Part shown: piece after piece, positions 15,517-23,966 of the stretch
Layout of the letters: each line of letters starts with the position of its first letter
How positions within the stretch are numbered: position 1 is the first letter of the stretch
Assembly (NCBI GenBank): GCA_963780135.1
Contig: CAWAAR010000003.1
Coordinates: 682,001-746,000, forward strand
From: Clostridium_AM sp963780135
GTDB taxonomy: Bacteria; Bacillota; Clostridia; Clostridiales; Clostridiaceae
DNA length: 64,000 nucleotides
Reading direction: 5' to 3'
Notes under the pieces: model-generated
Databases searched by the model: none
The model's input: only the letters and a program-made list of their open reading frames with translations
Told to the model about the DNA's origin: nothing
Made by a program: the position numbers and the translations under genes

Positions 15517-16758
15517 ATGAAAATTGTTGACGTTATTTGTTCAGAATCAAAAACAGGATTTTATTTTGACGATCAGAGAGCTATAAAAAAAGGTGCTAGC
15601 CATGATGGATTCACTTATGTAGGAGAAGCAGTAACAGAAGGCTTTACAAGTATTAGACAATCAGGAGAAGCTATATCTGTTATGATTATATTAGAAGATG
15701 GTCAGGTAGCAAATGGAGACTGTGCAGCAGTTCAATATTCAGGAGCAGGCGGAAGAGATCCTCTATTTTTAGCTAAAGATTTTATTCCAGTTATAGAGAA
15801 AGAAATAGCACCTAAGCTTATAGGAAGAGATTTAAAAGAATTCAAAGCATTAGCAGAAGAGTTTGATAAAATGCAAGTTAATGGAAAAAGACTTCATACA
15901 GCTATAAGATATGGAATAACTCAAGCAATACTTGATGCTGTAGCAAAAGCTCAAAAAATAACTATGGCTGAAGTTATAAGAAACGAATATAATGAAGGAT
16001 TTGACATAAAAAGAGTACCAATATTTACTCAATCAGGAGATGACAGATATGATAACTCAGACAAAATGATTATAAAAGGTGCAGACGTAATGCCACATGC
16101 ACTTATAAACAATGTAGAAGAAAAACTTGGATTAAAGGGTGAAAAACTACTAAAGTATGTTAAATGGTTAAGTGATAGAGTAATAAAATTAAGAACAACA
16201 GAAGAGTATAGTCCAATATTCCATATAGATGTATATGGAACAATAGGTGCTGCATTTAATTATGATACAAAAGCTATGGCTGACTATATAGCTACACTAG
16301 AAGAAGCAGCAAAACCATTCCATTTAAGAATAGAAGGACCAATGGATGTAGAAGATAGACAAAAGCAGATGGAAGCATTAAGAGACTTAACAGCAGAATT
16401 AGATGGAAGAGGAATAAATGTAGAGTTAGTAGCAGATGAATGGTGTAATACTGTTGAAGATGTTAAATTCTTTACAGATAACAAAGCAGGACATATGGTT
16501 CAAATAAAAACTCCAGATCTTGGAGGAGTAAATAATATAGCAGATGCTATAATGTATTGTAAAGAACATAACATGGGAGCTTATTGTGGTGGAACATGTA
16601 ATGAAACAAATAGATCAGCAGAAGTTACTACAAACATAGGTATGGCTTGTGGAGCAAAACAAGTATTAGCTAAGCCAGGAATGGGCGTAGACGAAGGTTA
16701 CATGATAGTTAACAATGAAATGAATAGAGTTGTTGCATTAGTAAATAGAAGAAAATAA
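15517..16758 (+). CDS. mal: Methylaspartate ammonia-lyase
   Basis: 413 residues, the same length as the C. tetanomorphum enzyme, so residue numbers carry over. His194 lies in MPHALINN, Lys331 (catalytic base) in MVQIKTPDLGG, and the Mg ligands in HIDVYGT, RIEGPMD and VADEWCN. It belongs to the enolase superfamily and removes ammonia from 3-methylaspartate to give mesaconate, the second step of the methylaspartate route of glutamate fermentation. It is the last gene of the operon, 52 nt after glmE, and is followed by a strong terminator. Confidence 0.97.
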   Translation: MKIVDVICSESKTGFYFDDQRAIKKGASHDGFTYVGEAVTEGFTSIRQSGEAISVMIILEDGQVANGDCAAVQYSGAGGRDPLFLAKDFIPVIEKEIAPKLIGRDLKEFKALAEEFDKMQVNGKRLHTAIRYGITQAILDAVAKAQKITMAEVIRNEYNEGFDIKRVPIFTQSGDDRYDNSDKMIIKGADVMPHALINNVEEKLGLKGEKLLKYVKWLSDRVIKLRTTEEYSPIFHIDVYGTIGAAFNYDTKAMADYIATLEEAAKPFHLRIEGPMDVEDRQKQMEALRDLTAELDGRGINVELVADEWCNTVEDVKFFTDNKAGHMVQIKTPDLGGVNNIADAIMYCKEHNMGAYCGGTCNETNRSAEVTTNIGMACGAKQVLAKPGMGVDEGYMIVNNEMNRVVALVNRRK

Positions 16759-16802
16759 TGTACTAAAATTAACATTTAACACAATTGAATTTAATTAGTG
16801 TA

Positions 16803-16832
16803 AAAAAGGCAGTTTTATTAAACTGCCTTTTT
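16803..16832 (+). terminator. Terminator after mal
   Basis: A perfect 13-bp stem (16803-16815 with 16820-16832), loop TATT, and a T-rich 3' arm. The rest of the gap to 17066 is AT-rich and shows no other clear element. Confidence 0.9.
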
Positions 16833-17066
16833 CATAGAATTTAATCATAGGAATAAATGATTGAAATGAAGTTTTACATATAAAAATGACGGAATAAGAC
16901 TATTTGAAATTAAGATAATGAAGAAATTTACATTAAATTATCAATATGATAGAATACAAATATGCAATTGTAGAAATACATTTATAAATTTTTGAGTTTT
17001 TGTAAAACAAAAAATATAATGTCTTTTCTAAAAAGCGTATTAATATTAATAAAGTGGTGAAATTAT

Positions 17067-18800
17067 ATGTATAGTGCAATGTACGAAATAAGAGAATTTA
17101 TACAAAATCTAATAGAAACAACTAGTTCAGTTATTGAATTTGATATTTATGTTATGGACAGTCATTTAGTAAGAGTTGCTGCCACTGGACTTTTCAAAGA
17201 ATCCATTGGACAAGCACTTCCTAAGGGGTGTGCTAATGATTATGTTATGGAAAGTGGAGAAGTTTTAATTATTGATAGTCCTAAAGGAAACAAGATATGT
17301 GATACATGTCCAATTAAAACATATGGAAAATGTTTTAATGAGTACTCTATAGCCTATCCAATAAAAAATGATGGCAATTGTATTGGAGCTATTACAATTA
17401 TGTCCTTAACTTCCAAACTTAAAGAAAAACAAGTTAAAATAAGAAACAAATTGATTACTTTTTTAGAAAGATTGGCAGAGAGCATTTTAAGTAAAATAAA
17501 AGAAAAAGAAACAAAAGATAGATTGATAACAGTTTTAAATTCTATAACTGAAGGTGTTGTGCTTACAGATTCATCGGGACAAATACTTGTGTGCAACAGT
17601 GTTATGGAAGAGATGTTAAAAAATAAGCATAATATTAAAGAAATTTTTTCTGAAGATTATTTTCAAAATATAATAAATGACTCAAAAGATGAAGTGAACA
17701 AGGAATGGGAGGTAGTTTTGAAATCTTTAACTCCTAACAATAGAATGTTTGTAAGTGTTAAATTTATTAATAATAGTAACGAGAAAACAGATATTCTTTT
17801 TGTATTTAAACATAAAAAAGAACTAAGTGATATAGCATATAAGCTTTTAGCAGATGCTTCACATCTAAATATAAATCTTGATAATATAAAAGGTAATAGT
17901 AAGTTGATTAACCAAACTAAAAACCTTGCCACGCAAGCTGCAAAGTATGAATCTAATATTTTAATTTTAGGAGAAAGTGGAACGGGAAAAGAAGTGTTTG
18001 CTAGAGCAATTCATAAAATGAGCAAAAGAAAAGATGAACCTTTTATAGCAATTAATTGTGCAGCAATACCTGAAAACCTTCTTGAAAGTGAGCTTTTTGG
18101 ATATGAAAATGGTGCCTTTACAGGAGCAAGTAAGGGAGGTAAGCCTGGCAAGTTTGAACTTGCAAATGGTGGTACAATTTTTCTTGATGAAGTAGGAGAT
18201 TTAGCATTACATCTACAACCAAAACTACTCAGAGTAATTGAATATGGACAGTTAGAGAGAGTGGGAGGAGTAAAATCAATAAAATTAGATGTTAGGATAA
18301 TTTCAGCTACTAACAAGGATCTTGAATTGATGGTGAAAAAAGGTGAATTTAGAGAAGATTTTTTTTATAGATTGTGTGTAATACCTATAATGATACCTCC
18401 TTTAAGAAAACGCCCAGAGGATATAATTTTATTGGCAGAATATTTTCTTGACAAGTATAATGAAAGGCTTAATAAAAATATTCTTAGCATATCAGAAGAA
18501 GTAAAAAAGCAATTATTATTGTATAATTGGCCTGGAAATGTAAGAGAATTAGAAAATGTTATTGAATACTCAGTTAATATGGAAAATAAAGATATGTTAA
18601 CACTTACATGTATCCCTAAAAAAATAATCAGTGAAAAAAATGATATTGAATATAACAATTTAGAATCAATAAGAAAAAAATGTCTTGAAGAGTTGTTAAT
18701 TAAACATGGCAGTACTCTTATGGGTAAGCAAAAAATTGCAGAAGAACTAGGTATAAGTCTTTCTACATTATATAGAGATATAAAAAAATATAATTTATAA
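17067..18800 (+). CDS. Sigma-54-dependent transcriptional activator with sensory N-terminus
   Basis: 577 residues. The N-terminal sensor (about 1-140) carries CDTCPIKTYGKC (about 78-89), a possible metal or redox site. A PAS-like segment follows (about 150-240). The AAA+ domain has Walker A GESGTGKE (about 302), the sigma-54 contact loop GAFTGA (about 349) and Walker B TIFLDEVGDL, and a Fis-type HTH ends the protein (LGISLSTLYRDIKKYN). It should bind upstream sites and drive sigma-54 RNA polymerase. Two -24/-12 promoters with shared palindromes lie just downstream, before the two hydrolase-transporter pairs, which are its probable regulon. The signal is unknown, perhaps a glutamyl compound or amino acid. 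Confidence 0.92.
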   Translation: MYSAMYEIREFIQNLIETTSSVIEFDIYVMDSHLVRVAATGLFKESIGQALPKGCANDYVMESGEVLIIDSPKGNKICDTCPIKTYGKCFNEYSIAYPIKNDGNCIGAITIMSLTSKLKEKQVKIRNKLITFLERLAESILSKIKEKETKDRLITVLNSITEGVVLTDSSGQILVCNSVMEEMLKNKHNIKEIFSEDYFQNIINDSKDEVNKEWEVVLKSLTPNNRMFVSVKFINNSNEKTDILFVFKHKKELSDIAYKLLADASHLNINLDNIKGNSKLINQTKNLATQAAKYESNILILGESGTGKEVFARAIHKMSKRKDEPFIAINCAAIPENLLESELFGYENGAFTGASKGGKPGKFELANGGTIFLDEVGDLALHLQPKLLRVIEYGQLERVGGVKSIKLDVRIISATNKDLELMVKKGEFREDFFYRLCVIPIMIPPLRKRPEDIILLAEYFLDKYNERLNKNILSISEEVKKQLLLYNWPGNVRELENVIEYSVNMENKDMLTLTCIPKKIISEKNDIEYNNLESIRKKCLEELLIKHGSTLMGKQKIAEELGISLSTLYRDIKKYNL

Positions 18801-18823
18801 AAATATATAGTAAGTTCAAAATG

Positions 18824-18858
18824 AAAAGTTTATTGTCAAAATGACAATAAACTTTTTT
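18824..18858 (+). terminator. Intrinsic terminator containing an activator-site palindrome
   Basis: A perfect 15-bp stem (18824-18838 with 18842-18856), a 3-nt loop and a T-run. It ends the activator gene. Its core, TTGTCAAAATGACAA, is also the proposed activator binding site. Confidence 0.9.
18833..18847. promoter_or_regulatory. Upstream activator site 1 (perfect palindrome)
   Basis: TTGTCAAAATGACAA, a 15-bp palindrome. The identical 15-mer recurs at 21413-21427 before the second unit, each time about 145 nt before a -24/-12 promoter. Confidence 0.7.
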
Positions 18859-18895
18859 GTTGCAAAAACATATATTAATGCGATATTATAAGGAC

Positions 18896-18929
18896 ATGTT
18901 GTTAAAATGACAAGTCATTTTGACAACAT
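18896..18929. promoter_or_regulatory. Upstream activator sites 2 and 3
   Basis: A 16-bp inverted repeat (18896-18911 with 18914-18929, one mismatch). It contains two copies of the palindrome: TTGTTAAAATGACAA at 18899-18913 (1 mismatch) and one on the opposite strand at 18912-18926 (2 mismatches). The centre lies about 70 nt before the -24 element, a normal enhancer distance. Confidence 0.7.
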
Positions 18930-18977
18930 TGATCCGAAATAATGCTGCAGATGTCCAAAATTTCAGAATCTTGTTTA

Positions 18978-18993
18978 TGGCATATTTATTGCT
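18978..18993 (+). promoter_or_regulatory. Sigma-54 promoter for hydrolase-permease unit
   Basis: TGGCATATTTATTGCT has GG at 18979-18980 and GC at 18991-18992, exactly 10 nt apart, matching the TGGCAC-N5-TTGCW consensus except for one base. Confidence 0.85.
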
Positions 18994-19102
18994 GTCATTA
19001 TATTATGAAAATTCTTTAAAATACAAAAAGGAGGATTGAGTTACATTAATTGTATTTTCATAGTTTAAGAATGATTTTATGAAATAAATAGGGGGAGTAA
19101 AA

Positions 19103-19885
19103 ATGAAACCAGTTATAGGTATATGTGCAGATTATTCTTATGGATTAAGTGGTGTTTATGAAGGTTTTGGTAGTGCATTTGATTGGCAGCTTGCTTCTAA
19201 TGATTATGTTAAAGCAGTTGAAAAAGCAGGAGGAATTCCTGTAATTATTCCTGTATTCAGTGATATGGAAAATATTGAAAACGTTATTGACATTGTAGAT
19301 GGTGTGATTTTTGCAGGTGGGGCGGATATTGAACCAAAGCATTATGGCGAAAACGTAGGATTTAAAATAGGACAAATTATTCCTGAAAGAGATAAACAAG
19401 AATTGCAGCTAGCAAAAAATATTATTGAAAAAAGTCAAATCCCTGTTTTAGGTGTTTGTAGAGGTTATCAGCTTTTAAATGTTGTTTGTGGAGGAACACT
19501 TTATCAGGATTTATCTGAAGTTCCAGCAGAGCTTAGAAATAATAATATTATAAATCATTCAATGAAAGGTTCACCAAAGTATAATACAGTGCATGAAGTT
19601 AAAATTAATGAAAAAAGCAGGCTTTATAAAATCCTTAATAAAAAAACTATAGGTGTAAATTCATATCATCATCAGGCAATAAAAGATGTTGCTGATGCTT
19701 TCAATGTTGCAACTGTTTCACCAGATGGAATAGTTGAAGCCATAGAAATGAAAGAAGATAGATTTGTAATAGGTGTGCAGTGGCATCCTGAAATGTTAGG
19801 AGAACGTCACGCTGAACAATTTTCAATTTTCAAGGCTTTAGTAAATGCTTGCAAGGAATATAAAATAGTTCATTGTGCTAGTTAA
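19103..19885 (+). CDS. Peptidase C26 / gamma-glutamyl hydrolase-like (copy 1)
   Basis: 260 residues of the class I glutamine-amidotransferase fold, C26 branch (PuuD-like). The nucleophile Cys119 is in GVCRGYQLL, and His228 and Glu230 are in WHPE. FAGGADIEPKHYGE is typical of the branch. Members hydrolyse gamma-glutamyl amides such as gamma-glutamyl-GABA, releasing glutamate. It is the first gene behind a sigma-54 promoter and is followed by an APC permease, so import and hydrolysis of a glutamyl compound is a fair inference. A copy about 87% identical (34 differences counted by eye) lies at 21698. Confidence 0.88.
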   Translation: MKPVIGICADYSYGLSGVYEGFGSAFDWQLASNDYVKAVEKAGGIPVIIPVFSDMENIENVIDIVDGVIFAGGADIEPKHYGENVGFKIGQIIPERDKQELQLAKNIIEKSQIPVLGVCRGYQLLNVVCGGTLYQDLSEVPAELRNNNIINHSMKGSPKYNTVHEVKINEKSRLYKILNKKTIGVNSYHHQAIKDVADAFNVATVSPDGIVEAIEMKEDRFVIGVQWHPEMLGERHAEQFSIFKALVNACKEYKIVHCAS

Positions 19886-19969
19886 ATGTATTAGCATTAT
19901 TTAAAATTTAGAAAACGACAATATGAAGGCTAATTTAAAAGATTAAAAAATTTTGGGGAGGTTTTTACA

Positions 19970-21364
19970 ATGAGTAAAGAAAATGAAGAACTTAGTCGAG
20001 GGCTAGAAGAAAGACATATTCAAATGATAGCACTGGGAGGGGCAATAGGTGTTGGTTTATTTTTAGGATCAGCAACAACTATTAAAATGGCAGGACCTTC
20101 AATTTTGCTATCATATTTAGCTGGCGGAATTATCTTATTTATTATTATGCGTGCACTTGGTGAAATGGCAGTTGAACATCCAGTTGCAGGTTCATTTAGT
20201 TCTTATGCTAATGAATATATGGGACCACTTGCTGGATATTTAACAGGATGGACTTATTGGTTAAACTGGATTTCATGTTGTATGGCGGAACTTACTGCAA
20301 TAGGAATTTATATTAACTTTTGGTTTCCAGGGGTTCCTAAATGGGGATCAGCTCTTATAGCTCTTGTTATTATGGTATTTGTAAACTTAATTGCAGTAAA
20401 AGCCTTTGGAGAATGTGAGTTTTGGTTTGCTCTTATAAAAGTTGTTGCTATTGTTCTCATGATTGTCATAGGCGTAGCCATGATTGTAACTGGAATAGGT
20501 AATGCCGGAAAGCCTATTGGTTTTTCAAATTTATGGACTAATGGAGGATTTTTCCCTAATGGAATAAAAGGACCTGTGAGTGCTTTGGCATTGGTTACTT
20601 TTGCTTTCTTTGGTACTGAACTTATAGGTATTACTGCTGGTGAAGCAAAAAATCCAGAAAAAACTATACCATCAGCTATTAATAAAGTTTTCTGGAGAAT
20701 TTGTATATTCTATGTAGGAGCATTAACAGTAATTATGTGTCTTTATCCATGGAATAAAATAGGGGTAATTGGAAGTCCGTTTGTTTTAACATTTAGTAAA
20801 CTTGGTATCAAATCTGCAGCTGGAATTATAAACTTTGTTGTATTAACAGCAGCATTGTCTGGATGCAATAGTGGTATTTACACAACAGGACGTATGGTAT
20901 ACAACTTGTCTCTTCAAGGTTCGGCACCTAAAGTTTTTGGAAAAGTTAACAAAAGACATGTCCCTATGAATGCAATTTTGGCATCTTCGGCATGTATGTT
21001 AATTGGTGTTGTGCTTAACTATTTTCTTCCAGGTAAAGTATTTGTGTATCTTGCTAGTATTGCAACTTTTGCAGGATTATTTGCATGGTTTATGATAGTT
21101 TTAGTACAAATAAAGTTTAGAAAGACTCTTACACCTGAACAAGTAAAAAAATTAAAATTTCCAATGAAGATGTACCCTTATACAAACTATTTTGCTTTAG
21201 TATATTTAGTATTTGTGTTTTTAGTAATGGCATTAAGCCCAGATACTTTAATAGCAGTAATTGTAGGACCAATTTGGCTTATAGGTTTAACTGCTTGCTA
21301 CTATGCATTTGGCCTTAATAAAAACAGTTCTTCTAATGTATCAAGTAAGGTTAAAGAAGGGTAA
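19970..21364 (+). CDS. Amino acid permease, APC superfamily
   Basis: 464 residues with about 12 membrane segments. The N-terminal GLEERHIQMIALGGAIGVGL signature and FFGTELIGITAGEAKNPEK are typical of the AAT family (GabP/AnsP/LysP-like). It should import an amino acid or derivative by proton symport; the substrate is not readable. GGGGAGG precedes the ATG. It is co-transcribed with hydrolase copy 1, 84 nt upstream, under sigma-54 control. The terminator that follows carries the next activator site. Confidence 0.9.
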   Translation: MSKENEELSRGLEERHIQMIALGGAIGVGLFLGSATTIKMAGPSILLSYLAGGIILFIIMRALGEMAVEHPVAGSFSSYANEYMGPLAGYLTGWTYWLNWISCCMAELTAIGIYINFWFPGVPKWGSALIALVIMVFVNLIAVKAFGECEFWFALIKVVAIVLMIVIGVAMIVTGIGNAGKPIGFSNLWTNGGFFPNGIKGPVSALALVTFAFFGTELIGITAGEAKNPEKTIPSAINKVFWRICIFYVGALTVIMCLYPWNKIGVIGSPFVLTFSKLGIKSAAGIINFVVLTAALSGCNSGIYTTGRMVYNLSLQGSAPKVFGKVNKRHVPMNAILASSACMLIGVVLNYFLPGKVFVYLASIATFAGLFAWFMIVLVQIKFRKTLTPEQVKKLKFPMKMYPYTNYFALVYLVFVFLVMALSPDTLIAVIVGPIWLIGLTACYYAFGLNKNSSSNVSSKVKEG

Positions 21365-21403
21365 TAATTAAGAAATATAAAATTACATAATGAATTCAAA
21401 ATG

Positions 21404-21438
21404 AAAAGTTTGTTGTCAAAATGACAACGAACTTTTTT
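21404..21438 (+). terminator. Terminator with embedded activator site, second copy
   Basis: A 15-bp stem (21404-21418 with 21422-21436, one G-T pair), an AAA loop and a T-run. It is nearly identical to the one at 18824 and contains TTGTCAAAATGACAA at 21413-21427. Confidence 0.9.
21413..21427. promoter_or_regulatory. Upstream activator site of second unit
   Basis: The same perfect 15-bp palindrome as at 18833-18847, in the same relative place before a -24/-12 promoter. Confidence 0.7.
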
Positions 21439-21477
21439 GTTGTTAAAACATATACAAATGAAATATTTTGAATTTTA

Positions 21478-21505
21478 TTTTCAAATTGATAAGTCGTTTT
21501 GAAAA
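21478..21505. promoter_or_regulatory. Degenerate paired activator sites of second unit
   Basis: TTTTCAAATTGATAA (21478-21492; 12 of 15 match the palindrome) and an opposite-strand copy (21491-21505; 11 of 15). They occupy the same place as sites 2 and 3 of the first unit but have drifted, so activation strength may differ. Confidence 0.55.
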
Positions 21506-21557
21506 TAAAAATTTTGCAATAGCAATGAACATTGCGAAAAATCTAGAAATTGAATAT

Positions 21558-21573
21558 TGGCATGGTTATTGCT
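21558..21573 (+). promoter_or_regulatory. Sigma-54 promoter for hydrolase-symporter unit
   Basis: TGGCATGGTTATTGCT has GG at 21559-21560 and GC at 21571-21572 with 10-nt spacing. It is the twin of the promoter at 18978. Confidence 0.85.
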
Positions 21574-21697
21574 GTTATACTGGGTAACGGTTATTTAAAG
21601 CATTAGAAGGGGGCATAGGATGTATAAAGCGTGAATACTTGTTTATTGTAATTCTAATAATAAAAAAAATTGAGCGAATAAATAGGAGGAATAAAAA

Positions 21698-22480
21698 ATG
21701 AAACCAGTTATAGGTATATGTGCAGATTATTCTTATGGATTAAGTGGAGTATATGAAGGATTTGGTAGTATATTTGAATGGCAATTAGCTTCCAATGATT
21801 ACGTTAAAGCAGTTGAAAAAGCAGGAGGAATACCTATGATTATTCCTGTATTTAGTGATACAAATAATATTGAAAATATCATTGATATTGTGGATGGAGT
21901 AATTTTTGCAGGAGGAGCTGACATAGAACCAAAACATTATGGAGAAAATGTAGGAGATAAAATAGGACAGGTTATACCAGAAAGAGACAGACAAGAATTA
22001 CAGCTAGCAAGAAATATTATTGAAAAAAGTAAAGTGCCTGTTTTAGGTGTTTGCAGAGGATATCAACTTCTAAATGTTGTTTGTGGAGGAACTCTTTATC
22101 AGGACTTATCTCAAGTTCCACAAGAATTAAGAAATGACAACGTTATAAATCATTCTATGAAAGGTTCACCAAAATATAATCCAGTACATGAAGTTCAGGT
22201 TAATAAAAAAAGCAAGTTTTATAAAATTTTCAATAAAGAAAAAATAGGTGTGAACTCTTACCATCATCAAGCAGTAAAAGATGTTGCAGATGCTTTTGAA
22301 GTTGCTACTGTATCACCAGATGGAATAGTTGAAGCTATAGAAATGAAAGAAGATAGATTTGTGTTAGGCGTACAATGGCATCCTGAAATGTTAGGTGAAC
22401 GTAATGAGGAACAACTTTTAATATTTAAAGCATTAGTAAATGCTTGTAAAGAATATAAATTGGCTCATTGTGCTAGTTAA
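21698..22480 (+). CDS. Peptidase C26 / gamma-glutamyl hydrolase-like (copy 2)
   Basis: 260 residues, a paralogue of the gene at 19103 with about 34 substitutions and no gaps. Cys119 (GVCRGYQLL) and the WHPE motif are kept, so both copies should be active. Differences cluster between residues 140 and 182 and at the C-terminus. AGGAGG precedes the ATG. It is paired with an AGCS symporter instead of an APC permease. The duplicated block also includes the upstream terminator, activator sites and promoter. Confidence 0.88.
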   Translation: MKPVIGICADYSYGLSGVYEGFGSIFEWQLASNDYVKAVEKAGGIPMIIPVFSDTNNIENIIDIVDGVIFAGGADIEPKHYGENVGDKIGQVIPERDRQELQLARNIIEKSKVPVLGVCRGYQLLNVVCGGTLYQDLSQVPQELRNDNVINHSMKGSPKYNPVHEVQVNKKSKFYKIFNKEKIGVNSYHHQAVKDVADAFEVATVSPDGIVEAIEMKEDRFVLGVQWHPEMLGERNEEQLLIFKALVNACKEYKLAHCAS

Positions 22481-22561
22481 GTAAACGTTTTTTGAATGTG
22501 ATTTATTATACATATTGAATTTAAAGACTTTATAAGTATTTACAAAAGAGGAGGAACATAA

Positions 22562-23929
22562 GTGGAACAATTATTACAACAAATATCAGTTATAGTTTGG
22601 GGCCCATGGACAGTAATCGCTTTGGTGGGATTAGGCGTGTATTTAACAATAGGTACAAGATTCTTACAAATAAGAAAATTTCCTTTTATTATTAAAGAGA
22701 CCTTTGGTAAAATATTTATGAAAGAATCTGAAATTGAAGGAGAGGGGACCTTAACTCCTTTCCAATCTGCTACTACAGCATTAGCGTCTACAGTAGGTGT
22801 TGGAAGTATTGTTGGAGTTGCAACAGCTTTGGCTTTTGGAGGGCCTGGTTCAATATTTTGGATGTGGGTTGCAGCATTCTTTGGTATGTGCACTAAATAT
22901 GCAGAAATTACATTAAGTATAGCATATAGGGAAAAAAATGAAGATGGTGAATTTGTTGGAGGACCTACATATTACATGAGAAAAGGTTTAAATTCTAAGT
23001 TTTTGGCAGGGTGGTTTGTAGTTACTTTAATATTAAATACTTTGTCAGGAACTATGATTCAATCAAATGCACTTGCTGGTAATATTATGTATTATTTCAA
23101 TGTTTCTCCTAAAGTTGTTGGAGTTATAATAATAGTTCTTGTAGGACTTGTATCTATGGGAGGTATAGGCAGAATAGGAAAGGTTACTTCAAAACTTATA
23201 CCAGCTAAGGTTATACTTTATCTTACATCAGGAATTATAGTTATATTATTTAATATAACAAAGGTTCCAGATGCATTTATGATGATTTTTAAATGTGCTT
23301 TTTCTCCTGTTGCTGTAGGAGGTGGAGTAGGTGGAGTTGCAGTAGCACAAGCTATTAGATATGGAATTAACAAGGGATTGTATTCTAATGAAGCTGGACA
23401 AGGAACAGCACCTATTGCCCATGCTACAGCAAAGACAAACCATCCTGCTCGTCAAGGAATGTGGGGAATTGTAGAAGTTTTCATTGTTACCTTTGTTATA
23501 TGTACAATAACTTCTTTGGCCATTATAACAACTGGTGTGCTTGGATCAGGACAGTCACCAAACATTTTAACTAGTTTAGCTTTTGGAAAAGTTTCGCCTA
23601 TTTTTTCTTATGTAGTAAGCATAAGTGTTGTGTTATGTGCTTATTCTACATTAATTGGTTTATGTTACTATGGAGAGTCTACATTAAATTATATTGGTGG
23701 TGCTAAGCTTGGAAAGTGCTACAGGTACATATTTTTATTATTTATTTTCTTAGGCTCTGTAGGTGCACTAAAAATGATTTGGTCTATTGGAGAAATTGTA
23801 ATCGGTTTAGGAGCACTTTGCAATATTATTGCTCTTGTGCGTTTAAGTCCTCAGATATTTAAATTGACAAGAGAATTCTTTGATGATAAAAAAGATGATT
23901 CAACAGCTCAGTACAAATCAGCTAGTTAG
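22562..23929 (+). CDS. Sodium:alanine/glycine symporter, AGCS family
   Basis: 455 residues with about 10-11 membrane segments and family motifs: FQSATTALASTVGVGSI near the N-terminus, GPGSIFWMWVAAFFGMCTKY, and NEAGQGTAPIAHATAKTNHP near residue 280. It imports alanine, glycine or a related amino acid with sodium. The start is GTG at 22562 after GAGGAGG. It is co-transcribed with hydrolase copy 2 behind the second sigma-54 promoter. The substrate in this context is unknown. Confidence 0.9.
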   Translation: MEQLLQQISVIVWGPWTVIALVGLGVYLTIGTRFLQIRKFPFIIKETFGKIFMKESEIEGEGTLTPFQSATTALASTVGVGSIVGVATALAFGGPGSIFWMWVAAFFGMCTKYAEITLSIAYREKNEDGEFVGGPTYYMRKGLNSKFLAGWFVVTLILNTLSGTMIQSNALAGNIMYYFNVSPKVVGVIIIVLVGLVSMGGIGRIGKVTSKLIPAKVILYLTSGIIVILFNITKVPDAFMMIFKCAFSPVAVGGGVGGVAVAQAIRYGINKGLYSNEAGQGTAPIAHATAKTNHPARQGMWGIVEVFIVTFVICTITSLAIITTGVLGSGQSPNILTSLAFGKVSPIFSYVVSISVVLCAYSTLIGLCYYGESTLNYIGGAKLGKCYRYIFLLFIFLGSVGALKMIWSIGEIVIGLGALCNIIALVRLSPQIFKLTREFFDDKKDDSTAQYKSAS

Positions 23930-23932
23930 AAA

Positions 23933-23962
23933 AAGGGAAGGAACATTTTAGTTCCTTCCCTT
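23933..23962. terminator. Bidirectional terminator between symporter and dapB
   Basis: A perfect 12-bp stem (23933-23944 with 23951-23962), a 6-nt loop, and A- and T-runs on the two sides. Confidence 0.9.
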
Positions 23963-23966
23963 AATT

